Positions 8,501 through 16,313 of a DNA stretch of 64,000 nt are shown here, piece after piece. The position numbers and the translations under genes were made by a program. Positions within the stretch are counted from its first letter, which is position 1, and each line of letters starts with the position of its first letter. The stretch spans positions 558,001 to 622,000 of the forward strand of contig NZ_SWBP01000002.1 of the NCBI RefSeq assembly GCF_005116455.1, given 5' to 3'. Source of the stretch: Pedobacter cryophilus (lineage in GTDB: Bacteria; Bacteroidota; Bacteroidia; Sphingobacteriales; Sphingobacteriaceae). The notes below the pieces were generated by a model that worked only from the letters and a program-made list of their open reading frames with translations, did no database searches and had not been told where the DNA came from.

Positions 8501-10071
8501 AAACTCGTCACTCCACACCAGGAGTAGGATTAATTTCGCCTCCTCCACACCATGATATTTATTCTATTGAAGATTTAGCTCAGCTTATTTTCGATTTAAA
8601 GAATGCCAACAGAGCAGCAAGAATTAACGTAAAATTAGTTTCTAAAGCGGGTGTTGGTACTATTGCAGCCGGAGTAGCCAAGGCACATGCCGATGTGATT
8701 TTAATTGCAGGTTATGATGGTGGAACAGGAGCTTCTCCGTTAAGTTCTGTAAAACATGCAGGCTTACCATGGGAATTAGGTTTAGCCGAGGCACATCAAA
8801 CTTTGGTGAAAAATAAATTGAGAAGTCGTGTGGTTTTACAAGCCGATGGACAATTAAAAACAGGAAGAGATTTAGCCATTGCAGCTTTATTAGGTGCAGA
8901 AGAATGGGGTGTTGCAACAGCAGCATTAGTAGCGGGTGGTTGTATTATGATGAGGAAATGTCATTTAAATACTTGCCCGGTTGGCGTAGCCACTCAGGAT
9001 ACTGAATTAAGAAAATTATTTACAGGAAAGCCAGAGCATGTAGTAAATCTGTTCCAATTTATGGCTCATGAGCTTCGCGAAATTATGGCGGAATTAGGTT
9101 TTAGAACCATTAATGATATGGTGGGTAGGGTGCAGTTCTTAAAAATGAAAGAAGGCATTACCCATTGGAAAGCTAAAAAGTTAGATTTCTCAGCAATGCT
9201 TCATCCAATGACTTATCAAAAAGGAATGACATTGTACAACAGCGAATCTCAGGATCATGGAATGGCTGATATTATAGATTGGAAATTATTAGAGGTTTCA
9301 AAAGGAGCTTTAGATAGCAAAATTCCGGTTTTTGGTTCTTTTGATATTAAGAATACAGACAGAACGGTAGGAACTCTTTTATCTAATGAAATAGCTAAAA
9401 TTTACGGATCGGCTGGTTTGCCAGATAATACCATCAACTTTAAATTTAGTGGCTCTGCTGGTCAAAGCTTTGGTGCATTTGCCTCAAAAGGAATTTCTTT
9501 TGAACTAGAAGGAGAAGCTAATGATTACGTTGGAAAAGGTTTATCAGGGGCACAAATAGCTATTTATCCTTCCAAAGAGAGCACATTTGTACCAGAAGAT
9601 AACATTATTGTAGGTAACGTAGTATTATACGGCGCTACTTCTGGAGAATTATTTATAAGAGGACAAGCAGGAGAGCGTTTTGCGGTTAGAAACTCTGGAG
9701 CTACAGCGGTAGTAGAAGGTGTTGGAGATCACGGTTGCGAATATATGACTGGTGGTAAAGCTTTAATTATCGGTAAAACCGGAAGAAACTTTGCAGCAGG
9801 GATGAGCGGTGGAATTGCTTTAATTTATGATTTAGATGGTGATTTTAAAGAGAACTGTAACCTTGAAATGGTTGATTTAGATCCGTTAAATCCAAAGGAT
9901 GAAGAGTTAATCATTAAGTTGTTGAAAAAACATCATCAATTAACACAAAGTTCAGTAGCTAAATTCTTGATTGAACACTGGAAACAGGAATCGGCCAAGT
10001 TTATTAAGGTATTTCCTAAAGAGTTTAAGAGAGTTTTAGCAGAAAAAAAGCAATTAGAATCAATTTATTAA
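5551..10071 (+). CDS. gltB: Glutamate synthase, large (alpha) subunit
   Basis: This 1506-residue protein is the large subunit of glutamate synthase, which makes two glutamates from glutamine and 2-oxoglutarate. The N-terminal class II glutamine amidotransferase domain begins after a propeptide of 20 residues; Cys21 in HDACGTGF is the nucleophile exposed by cleavage. The central and FMN-binding synthase domains follow, including GEGGEDEMRF and PGEGGQLPGHKV. The cysteines of the 3Fe-4S cluster are Cys1131, Cys1137 and Cys1142 in CIMMRKCHLNTCPVG. The C-terminal GXGXG beta-helix domain is complete. It is followed after one nucleotide by gltD. Confidence 0.98.
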   Translation: MNQPDQPQQGLYDAKFEHDACGTGFITNINGKKSHQIIVDALTMLENMEHRGACGCDPDSGDGAGIMLQIPHEFFLDECMSHAIDLKEPGNYGVGMMFLPKDSITREAVRKIIETCATQLKFPVLGYREVPVNSDVVGETARAVEPLVKQIFVGKPSHIVDNDDFERKLYVLRRLITRTVNEDIKEGGGEFYFTSLSSRVIVYKGQLTTYQVRQYYSDLQDKRCVSAFGMIHSRFSTNTFPSWKLAQPFRYISHNGEINTLTGNLNWFYAGVRSYVSPFFTKEEMDMILPVIDDNQSDSACLDNIVEVLMHSGRSLPHVMMMLVPEAWDGNEAMDPIKKAFYEFHATLMEPWDGPAALTFTNGKLIGSILDRNGLRPLRYAITNEDTVIVASEAGVLALDEKTILRKGRLQPGKMFLIDMEHGKIITDDEIKHQIADRQPYGRWLENYKIRMEELPEPRVSFTSMSKESVYRYQKVFGYSREDIETIIKPMALDGKEPIGSMGTDVPLAVLSDRPQHISSYFKQFFAQVTNPPIDPIRERLVMSLATFIGNNGNILDEDKMHCHCVTLKQPILVDNELEKLRSIDTGLFHAKTLQTYFKADGLSGSLQNGIDRLCRYAEDAVNDGFEVLILSDRALDSEHAPIPSLLAVSAVHHYLIKKGLRGAVGLVVEAGDVWEVHHFACLLAFGATAINPYLALASIHALKVDDKLETDLEEKVLIKNYVKSVCDGLLKIFSKMGISTLQSYHGSQVFEILGINKQVVDQYFVGGVSRIGGLGLDELAREALSKHISGFKGDAEHLLSEGGIYQWKRRGEAHLFNPTTVHLLQHATKTGDYETYKKYAFAVNDQKDKMYTLRGLLDFAKHRESISIDEVEPAENIMKRFATGAMSFGSISHEAHSTLAIAMNRIGGKSNTGEGGEDEMRFETMPNGDSMRSAIKQIASARFGVTINYLTNADELQIKMAQGAKPGEGGQLPGHKVDDWIAKTRHSTPGVGLISPPPHHDIYSIEDLAQLIFDLKNANRAARINVKLVSKAGVGTIAAGVAKAHADVILIAGYDGGTGASPLSSVKHAGLPWELGLAEAHQTLVKNKLRSRVVLQADGQLKTGRDLAIAALLGAEEWGVATAALVAGGCIMMRKCHLNTCPVGVATQDTELRKLFTGKPEHVVNLFQFMAHELREIMAELGFRTINDMVGRVQFLKMKEGITHWKAKKLDFSAMLHPMTYQKGMTLYNSESQDHGMADIIDWKLLEVSKGALDSKIPVFGSFDIKNTDRTVGTLLSNEIAKIYGSAGLPDNTINFKFSGSAGQSFGAFASKGISFELEGEANDYVGKGLSGAQIAIYPSKESTFVPEDNIIVGNVVLYGATSGELFIRGQAGERFAVRNSGATAVVEGVGDHGCEYMTGGKALIIGKTGRNFAAGMSGGIALIYDLDGDFKENCNLEMVDLDPLNPKDEELIIKLLKKHHQLTQSSVAKFLIEHWKQESAKFIKVFPKEFKRVLAEKKQLESIY

Positions 10072-10072
10072 G

Positions 10073-11551
10073 ATGGGAAAAGTAACGGGTTTTAAAGAAT
10101 ACGGAAGAGAACTTCCGGGAAAAGTACCTTCTACTGAGAGGGTGAAAAACTATAAAGAATTTGTAGGCATGTATACTGATGAAAAGCTCAATGAGCAATC
10201 TGCCAGATGCATGAATTGCGGAATACCATTTTGTCATAACGGCTGTCCGCTTGGGAATGTAATTCCTGAGTTTAATGATGCGGTTTATAAAAAGAATTGG
10301 GAAGAAGCGTATAAGATTTTAAGCTCTACAAATAATTTCCCTGAGTTTACAGGAAGAATTTGTCCGGCGCCATGTGAAGCAGCATGTGTTTTAGGTATTA
10401 ATAAACCAGCTATCGCGATAGAAGAGATCGAAAAACACATTATAGAAATTGCTTTTGAAAAAGGATATGTAAAAGCTTATGAGCCTTTAATTCGTTCAGA
10501 AAAAAGTATTGCTATTGTAGGTTCTGGTCCGGCTGGATTGGCCGCAGCAGCTCAATTGAATAAAGTAGGACACTTAGTTACTGTTTTTGAAAGAGATGAC
10601 CATCCAGGTGGATTGTTAAGATATGGTATTCCTGATTTTAAGCTTGCTAAAGAAGTGGTTGAAAGAAGAGTAAAGCTGATGAAAGAAAGTGGCGTAATTT
10701 TTAAATGCAATACAGAAGTAGGTAAAGATGTTTCTGCAAAAGATTTAGTTAAAGATTTTGATGCTGTATTATTAGCAGGAGGTTCTACCATTCCAAGAGA
10801 TTTACCCATCCCCGGAAGGGAATTAAAAGGTGTTTATTATGCCATGCAATTTTTAAAGCAGCAAAATAAGCGGGTAAGCAGTATTGCTGTAACCGAAGAA
10901 GAAATTTTGGCAACAGGTAAAGATGTAGTGGTTATTGGTGGTGGAGATACAGGATCTGATTGTGTGGGTACGTCTAATAGACAAGGAGCAAAATCAATCA
11001 CTCAGTTTGAGTTGATGTTTCAACCTCCAAAAGAAAGAACAGAACACATGCCTTGGCCAAACTATCCAATGGTATTAAAAACCACAAGTTCTCATGAAGA
11101 AGGTTGCCAAAGATTTTGGGGAATCAATACCAAAGAATTTATTGGAGATGGTGCTGGTAATTTAAAAGAACTAAGAATTGTTGATGTAGAGTGGGAAGTA
11201 GATTTCTTAGGAAGGCCAGTAAAGTTTAAAGAAGTAGAAGGAACAGAAAGAATAATTCCTTGCCAAAGAGTTTTCTTAGCCATGGGTTTTATGAATCCTC
11301 AATATGAAGGAATGATTGAGCAATTAGGCGTTGAGCTTGATAACCGTAAAAATGTAAACGCTGTAGAAGGAAAGTTTAAAACTACAGTTGATAAAGTTTT
11401 TGCCGCAGGAGACATGAGAAGAGGTCAATCATTAGTGGTTTGGGCTATATCAGAAGGTAGAGAAGCAGCCCGAAAAATTGATCAATATTTAATGGGACAT
11501 TCTGTTTTAGAAAGTAAAGATGCCATCAATCTTTTTGAAGATGCTTTTTAA
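10073..11551 (+). CDS. gltD: Glutamate synthase, small (beta) subunit
   Basis: The 492-residue small subunit passes electrons from NAD(P)H through FAD and two 4Fe-4S clusters to GltB. Cluster cysteines include Cys46, Cys49, Cys54 and Cys58 in CMNCGIPFCHNGCPLG and a second set in RICPAPCEAAC near 105. FAD-binding VGSGPAGLAAAA is at about 151 and the NAD(P)-binding VVVIGGGDTGSD at about 290. It lies 1 nt after gltB, so the two form an operon and are probably translationally coupled. The operon ends at the palindromic terminator at 11571-11612. Confidence 0.97.
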   Translation: MGKVTGFKEYGRELPGKVPSTERVKNYKEFVGMYTDEKLNEQSARCMNCGIPFCHNGCPLGNVIPEFNDAVYKKNWEEAYKILSSTNNFPEFTGRICPAPCEAACVLGINKPAIAIEEIEKHIIEIAFEKGYVKAYEPLIRSEKSIAIVGSGPAGLAAAAQLNKVGHLVTVFERDDHPGGLLRYGIPDFKLAKEVVERRVKLMKESGVIFKCNTEVGKDVSAKDLVKDFDAVLLAGGSTIPRDLPIPGRELKGVYYAMQFLKQQNKRVSSIAVTEEEILATGKDVVVIGGGDTGSDCVGTSNRQGAKSITQFELMFQPPKERTEHMPWPNYPMVLKTTSSHEEGCQRFWGINTKEFIGDGAGNLKELRIVDVEWEVDFLGRPVKFKEVEGTERIIPCQRVFLAMGFMNPQYEGMIEQLGVELDNRKNVNAVEGKFKTTVDKVFAAGDMRRGQSLVVWAISEGREAARKIDQYLMGHSVLESKDAINLFEDAF

Positions 11552-11570
11552 ATTCTAGTTTATTAATACT

Positions 11571-11612
11571 TAAAACAAAAAAGGAGATGATATCATCTCC
11601 TTTTTTGTTTTA
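11571..11612. terminator. Bidirectional terminator, 42-nt perfect palindrome
   Basis: The 21-nt half TAAAACAAAAAAGGAGATGAT is followed at once by its exact reverse complement, with no unpaired loop. A/T tracts flank a GGAGATGATATCATCTCC core on both sides, so the hairpin can end transcription of gltD from the left and of the lipoprotein gene from the right. Confidence 0.85.
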
Positions 11613-11626
11613 TTAAAGATGTTTAT

Positions 11627-12337
11627 CTAGTCCTCAAAATCGCAATCTCCAAAAGCATTAAGATTAGCTTTGAATTTATTGTAAAGGTTAACATTAGAAG
11701 TGCTAGAAATAATAATAGTATTATTAGTCTTTGTTGCCAAGCTTAAATCATTGGCTGCTACGTTTAGCAAAAGTTTATTCAATTGTAAATTTATTAATCC
11801 TAAATAATCTGAATTTGAATTAATAACAACATCTTCGGCTTCTACTTCAATTTCGTAATCTTCATTAAAATAAAATTCTACAGGGGTGGTAATTCCAGCC
11901 TCATTCTTATAAATGCCTTTTAATGTAAGAGGAATAGTGTTGTCAGTTGATTTTTTTAGAACTAATTTAAGTTCAACTTCATCATATGTGCCTTCAGGAA
12001 TTTGTACGCTACCTAAAATTGGACTCAGATTAAATAAATCAACATTTGAGATTCCCTTTAATTCGTATTCAATTTCAACTGTTTTGTTTTCAGCCTCAAA
12101 GTCAACTTCGTTTACATTTAAAAATCCGGAAGTAAAATTTAAGCTATTGGAAGAACCTACCACAGCGACTAACCCACTACCAGAACTTGATGAAGCTACC
12201 GTTGCAGAATATCCAGTTGGTTTTACTTGATATTTTACTTCACCACCACCACCAACAGAATCATTTTTGTTGCATGCCGCTAAAATTGAACCCAATCCAA
12301 ATAGAATTAAGCTGGTTTTTAAAAAGTTACTTTTCAT
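11627..12337 (-). CDS. Putative lipoprotein of unknown function
   Basis: A 236-residue protein with a lipoprotein signal peptide: charged n-region, hydrophobic stretch, and lipobox ILAAC with Cys22 as the lipidated residue. The mature part begins with a Gly/Ser-rich linker (SVGGGGEV, SSSSGSG), then beta-rich sequence that reads like a single immunoglobulin-like or DUF4382-type domain (VELKLVLKKS, VEFYFNEDYEIEVEAEDVVI). Residues after Cys are NKND, which by Bacteroidota rules does not predict surface export with confidence. No catalytic motif was recognised. A short inverted repeat (TTGACTT 12384-12390 with AAGTCAA 12400-12406) lies in its upstream region. Confidence 0.75.
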   Translation of the reverse strand: MKSNFLKTSLILFGLGSILAACNKNDSVGGGGEVKYQVKPTGYSATVASSSSGSGLVAVVGSSNSLNFTSGFLNVNEVDFEAENKTVEIEYELKGISNVDLFNLSPILGSVQIPEGTYDEVELKLVLKKSTDNTIPLTLKGIYKNEAGITTPVEFYFNEDYEIEVEAEDVVINSNSDYLGLINLQLNKLLLNVAANDLSLATKTNNTIIISSTSNVNLYNKFKANLNAFGDCDFED

Positions 12338-12559
12338 AATTTCAAAAATTTAATTGTTTTAGTGTTGAATTTGAATGAAGAAGTTGACTTAGAAGTTTAA
12401 AGTCAATTAAAATAATATAATCGGATATTTCACATTTTTACAATTTTTATGCCACTAAATATTTGGTTCTTAAATAGCGTTTTTTGAAAATTTATGGGTA
12501 CTTATTCTCAATAGCAAGATCATTAAACCTATTATAAAGTTGAAAATTAAAGCACTAAT

Positions 12560-13219
12560 TTATTTTTGATCTAGATTTTTCTTTCCTAAAATCAATTTAT
12601 CTTTAGCTTTTTTAACTCTTTCTTCTCTGGTTTTTAGTTGCTTAGCACTAAGTATATAAACCGCATATTCTTTTTTATTGGTGAAACTCAAAGACTCAAA
12701 AAAGGAAATAGCATGAGGCTCATTTTTTAATGCTTCTAAAAGATCTTCAGGGATTTTAACTGTCCTTTTTTCTTGATCAATATAATCTGCGAAAGCTGTT
12801 TTGTTAATTTCTGCTTTGCTAGCGTTAGATTTTCTGACTTGATCTTCTGGTTTAATTTGTAAGGCAGTCCAATTTTCATTTACCGAAATAGAAGCGACTG
12901 GTCTGAGGTTAAACTTTTTTAATTCATCCCAATGGTGCATCATTCCTAAATCTGTAGCTATTCCCGATGATTTTTTAGGATAAGAAATCCAAAGAATGGT
13001 TTCTGGTTTTAAAACGTTTTTGATTTTTTCCATTTCCAAAACCAGCTCAACTCCATTTTTTATGAAAATTTGTATTACATCGGCGGAAGCCAAAACAGAA
13101 GAAAAAACTTTGTTGAGAGAAGGTATTGGTTCTAAAGACTCTAAATAATTATTTGGAGCGTTTAAGATTAATAAGCTTTGATTAGGTTTAACCTTTAATT
13201 TTTTAAATAAAGCGTTCAT
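12560..13219 (-). CDS. DUF3052-like domain fused to YdeI/OmpD-associated domain protein
   Basis: This 219-residue protein joins two domains usually seen separately. Residues about 1-125 match the DUF3052 pattern: an opening KLKVKPNQSLLILNAP, then ILWISYPKKSSGIATDLG and a closing VNENWTALQIKP. Residues about 135-219 match the YdeI/OmpD-associated family (VKIPEDLLEALKNEPHAISFFESLS, with the closing KTREERVKKAKDKL). Neither domain has a firm biochemical role; YdeI proteins have been linked to stress and antimicrobial-peptide tolerance. No signal peptide, so cytoplasmic. The downstream neighbour is the lipoprotein gene, separated by 222 nt. Confidence 0.72.
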   Translation of the reverse strand: MNALFKKLKVKPNQSLLILNAPNNYLESLEPIPSLNKVFSSVLASADVIQIFIKNGVELVLEMEKIKNVLKPETILWISYPKKSSGIATDLGMMHHWDELKKFNLRPVASISVNENWTALQIKPEDQVRKSNASKAEINKTAFADYIDQEKRTVKIPEDLLEALKNEPHAISFFESLSFTNKKEYAVYILSAKQLKTREERVKKAKDKLILGKKNLDQK

Positions 13220-13298
13220 CTGTTGTAGATTGGTTACAAAAAATGAAATTACAATATTAATTAAAGTATGAGCAGAGTCTTAATGAAGAGAACAAAAA

Positions 13299-13341
13299 AA
13301 ACTCCAGATATTTCATTTTAATATCTGGAGTTTGATTTTTT
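13299..13341 (-). terminator. Intrinsic terminator of the LruC-domain gene
   Basis: AAACTCCAGATAT (13299-13311) and ATATCTGGAGTTT (13321-13333) form a perfect 13-bp stem with a 9-nt loop and A/T tracts on both sides, just beyond the stop codon at 13353. Confidence 0.85.
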
Positions 13342-13352
13342 TTATAAAATAT

Positions 13353-15392
13353 TTAATTGCCGTAAATCATAGCGTCATTTCTGTATCCACTTGTTAAGTT
13401 AGAGTACCAATCGGTAAAATTTAAACCTCCAGAAATTGCCCAATCTCCAAAATGTAAATATGCATTTTCAATAGAAACGCCTTCTTTAGGGAATTTGAAC
13501 TCTTGATTAAAGTGCATAGCCCACGGTCTGTTATTTGAATTTACATAATAAATAGATCCCGGCGTTAAGCTACGATCATCAAAGGTGCCAAACAATGAAG
13601 TATTAGCTAAATTAGTTGGTGTTTTACCAGGAAGGTGAATTTCATATCCTCTTCTTCCATTGCTAATTAAGAAGGGATCAAAGGGTGCTGTAGAGAAAAA
13701 TGAAGAGTGGTTACTTGTTTCAGAGAATTTAATAGTCATATCTAGTATAGAACCAGAATTTGGCGCACCATCAATTAATAATTTATGATTATCAAAAGGA
13801 ATAATAACGGCAGAACTATTTTGGTTTGCTTCGGTACCGTTTGCGTTAAATGATAGGTATCCTTCAGAATATTTACCACCACTAACACTTGTAATGTCTG
13901 ATGGATTTACTCCTAATTTTACTCCAAAACCGTTTTTATATTGTGCAAAAGCTGTTTTTGCAGTAAACTTTGCAAGCATTTCTACTGAATTGTTATTCGC
14001 ATTGCTTACTAAAGTATATCTGTAATTAAGTACAAGATCATTCATGTCATAATCTCCACTTAATGGCCAATTATCTTCAAAAGCTAATGTTCCCCATCCA
14101 TACTTAGAGGGTGAATAGGTATTGTAAGCTCTTCTTGGATCTTTTGGATATTCGTCAAATTCATCAAAAACACCATCTCCATCTTCATCTACAGGAGGGT
14201 CTAGTGGTTTAACTCTAACTTTAGAAAGGGCCGATACAGGATTAGCGCTGGCATATAAAACTAAATCGTTAAAATCCTGATCACAGGCTGGGTTATCTCT
14301 TTGTAAATCTTCAAAACCAAGAACAAACACATTTTCGGTAGCATAATTTAAAAGTACCGAGTGCACCTTTAAATTTACGTCTGGTTCTGGATTATACTGT
14401 TTATCTGTATAAAATTTGGTAGAACTACTAATTACTGCTTTTGCTGGTCCACTTTCCCAAGCATCAGATAATAAAACAATAGAAATAGTGGTACCTGCAT
14501 TAAATGAACCTAAACTCACTCTATCACCTGAAACCAATCCACCTCCAGATATTCCATCAGATGCATTAGGAAAAATGTATCTGATAGTTGATATATCATC
14601 TTTAGTGGTAGGAGGGTAACCAGTTGGATAAGTATAATAACCAACAGAATTTAGGTTCCCTGCACCTTCGGCAACAAATGTGATAAACACTTCTCCTGTT
14701 TCTACAACTTCTAAAGTATGTTGAGCGGTAGCAGCAAGATATTCTGGATGGTGAATACGAACATCCTGTGCATCAGGTAATGAGGCATTAATGTATGATA
14801 ACAAACCAGCACTTACGTTTCCGGGTTGAGCCATTAGATAATCTGGTCTTCCGTTGCTGCTGTAAGTGCCCATGTACTCGTAATTTGTGCTTAAAGTTGA
14901 TGGCGGTTGATTGTTTTTACCGAAAACTACCATTGGGCTATTTTGTGGAGGCTGACTTAAGATAATATTACCACTTAATCCTTTTGGTCCTCCTAAAGTA
15001 AGCTCTAAATCGTTTGACGAAATAGAAACTGGCACTTTATTCATTAAACCTATATAAGGAGTTTTAACCAGTAATTCTTTAATATAAGTAGATACGTTTA
15101 AACTGGTAATGATAAAACCGTTTTTATCTGAAATCATCTTTAGCAATTCCTGAGTATCGTCTAAAGTGTTTAACGTTACCGGAACACCTGATATAGGTTC
15201 TCCTAAATTGGTTAAAAGTCTGATTTTGATTTTAACTTCCCTTACGGTAGAAAATTTGAAGCCATCAGGAGCAATTTTGTTACTGCTGATGTTGCTTTCT
15301 ACAACTTCATTTTTTTTGCAGGCAAATAAGAAAGTGATCAGAAATAACCCAATAATCCAGAGTTTAGGAGGTGTTAATTTTTGAGAGTCCAT
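13353..15392 (-). CDS. LruC/DUF4842- and DUF4114-type surface lipoprotein
   Basis: A 679-residue exported lipoprotein: hydrophobic segment 10-23 and lipobox LFAC with Cys25. Residues about 50-120 look like a carboxypeptidase-like regulatory or Ig fold (VTLNTLDDTQELL). A DUF4114-like segment FVLGFEDLQRDNPACDQDFND lies in the middle. The C-terminal 280 residues form an LruC domain, opening with the calcium-type motif DEDGDGVFDEFDEYPKD and continuing with GWGTLAFEDNWPLSGDYDMND. The role is unknown; family members are large outer-surface proteins in Bacteroidota and Leptospira. A -7 box TATTTTTG is at 15445-15452 on the minus strand. The gene is monocistronic. Confidence 0.85.
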   Translation of the reverse strand: MDSQKLTPPKLWIIGLFLITFLFACKKNEVVESNISSNKIAPDGFKFSTVREVKIKIRLLTNLGEPISGVPVTLNTLDDTQELLKMISDKNGFIITSLNVSTYIKELLVKTPYIGLMNKVPVSISSNDLELTLGGPKGLSGNIILSQPPQNSPMVVFGKNNQPPSTLSTNYEYMGTYSSNGRPDYLMAQPGNVSAGLLSYINASLPDAQDVRIHHPEYLAATAQHTLEVVETGEVFITFVAEGAGNLNSVGYYTYPTGYPPTTKDDISTIRYIFPNASDGISGGGLVSGDRVSLGSFNAGTTISIVLLSDAWESGPAKAVISSSTKFYTDKQYNPEPDVNLKVHSVLLNYATENVFVLGFEDLQRDNPACDQDFNDLVLYASANPVSALSKVRVKPLDPPVDEDGDGVFDEFDEYPKDPRRAYNTYSPSKYGWGTLAFEDNWPLSGDYDMNDLVLNYRYTLVSNANNNSVEMLAKFTAKTAFAQYKNGFGVKLGVNPSDITSVSGGKYSEGYLSFNANGTEANQNSSAVIIPFDNHKLLIDGAPNSGSILDMTIKFSETSNHSSFFSTAPFDPFLISNGRRGYEIHLPGKTPTNLANTSLFGTFDDRSLTPGSIYYVNSNNRPWAMHFNQEFKFPKEGVSIENAYLHFGDWAISGGLNFTDWYSNLTSGYRNDAMIYGN

Positions 15393-15710
15393 TTAATTTT
15401 GAGAGATATTAATTTTTGTACTTTGTGGTTCGCTATTTTTATACCAAAAATATGCATTTAACTGTAGTGAAAAGAAAGTTTATTAACTAAATAATTGAGA
15501 TTATTGAGTTTATTACCTTAATGTATATTTAAAAGCGGTTTTTAGGAAAATTATTTTCTCAGTTATTTTTAAGATAATATTTCATTTGTAGGAGTTGTTA
15601 ATTTGTTAAATATTGTGAGAAAAATTATTGTGGATTATTGAGGAAAAATAACTTCAAAAGTTGCCATTGGGACTATTTAAAACAAGAAAAATTAATATCC
15701 ATTTTAAAAT
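15393..15710. other. Intergenic region with the -7 box of the LruC-domain gene
   Basis: These 318 nt hold no gene. The only site I can support is TATTTTTG on the minus strand at 15445-15452, a perfect TAnnTTTG box about 50 nt before the LruC-domain start. The rest is A/T-rich with no strong hairpin. Confidence 0.45.
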
Positions 15711-16241
15711 TTACGAGCTGGTTTTGCTATAAAAATCCCAAAGTACAATACCAGTACTAATTACAATATTAAAAGAGTGTTTGGTGCCAAATTGTGGAAT
15801 TTCTAAACAAGTATCAATCTGTTTCATCACCTCTTCGCTTACCCCATTTACTTCGTTTCCAAAGAATAAAGCATATTTTTTATCAAGCGAAGGTTTAAAA
15901 TCTAATAAACTCACACTATTTTCTGCTTGTTCAATGGCTACAATTTGAAAGTTGTTTTGCTTTAGTTGAGTAACAGCATCTTCTACGTTTTCAAAATACT
16001 CCCAATGGATAGATTGTGTAGCACCCAAAGCAGTTTTTTCTATTTCACGATGAGGAGGTTGAGCCGTTATTCCGCATAAATAAATAGCTTCAACCGCAAA
16101 ACCATCAGCAGTTCTAAACGCCGAACCAACATTGTGTAAGCTTCTTACGTTATCTAATACCACTATTATAGGTAGTTTTTCTTGGGTTTTAAACTCTTCT
16201 ATACTAGGTCTATTTAACTCCTCCAGTTTCAGCTTTCTCAT
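15711..16241 (-). CDS. SpoU/TrmH-family RNA 2'-O-methyltransferase
   Basis: A SPOUT-superfamily methyltransferase (176 residues from the start at 16241) that probably methylates a ribose in tRNA or rRNA. Motif 1 is LDNVRSLHNVGSAFRTADG, motif 2 is ALFFGNEVNGVSEE, and motif 3 (IPQFGTKHSFNIVISTGIVLW) builds the SAM-binding trefoil knot, with the typical N-V-S/I segment. The short length without an extra RNA-binding domain suits small TrmH/TrmL-like members; the target nucleotide is not predictable. An upstream in-frame ATG at 16256 is rejected because a near-perfect -7 box TATATTTA (16246-16253, minus) overlaps it and ends 4 nt before the ATG at 16241. Confidence 0.88.
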   Translation of the reverse strand: MRKLKLEELNRPSIEEFKTQEKLPIIVVLDNVRSLHNVGSAFRTADGFAVEAIYLCGITAQPPHREIEKTALGATQSIHWEYFENVEDAVTQLKQNNFQIVAIEQAENSVSLLDFKPSLDKKYALFFGNEVNGVSEEVMKQIDTCLEIPQFGTKHSFNIVISTGIVLWDFYSKTSS

Positions 16242-16245
16242 TTGG

Positions 16246-16308
16246 TAAATATACAAGAGCTTTATTAATTTGAAATTGCCAGCATGCTAAAAAATTTAAA
16301 GATATTTG
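16246..16308. promoter_or_regulatory. Divergent promoter pair with -7 boxes next to both start codons
   Basis: TATATTTA (16246-16253, minus) drives the SpoU methyltransferase and GATATTTG (16301-16308, plus) drives the DEAD-box helicase; each matches TAnnTTTG in 7 of 8 positions. They end 4 and 5 nt before the ATGs at 16241 and 16314, so both mRNAs should be leaderless or nearly so. Confidence 0.5.
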
Positions 16309-16313
16309 CAATA

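Noticed and set aside
16284-16313. Upstream ATG of the second DEAD-box helicase
   Set aside because: The likely -7 box is between it and the ATG at 16314, and the added residues do not match the family.
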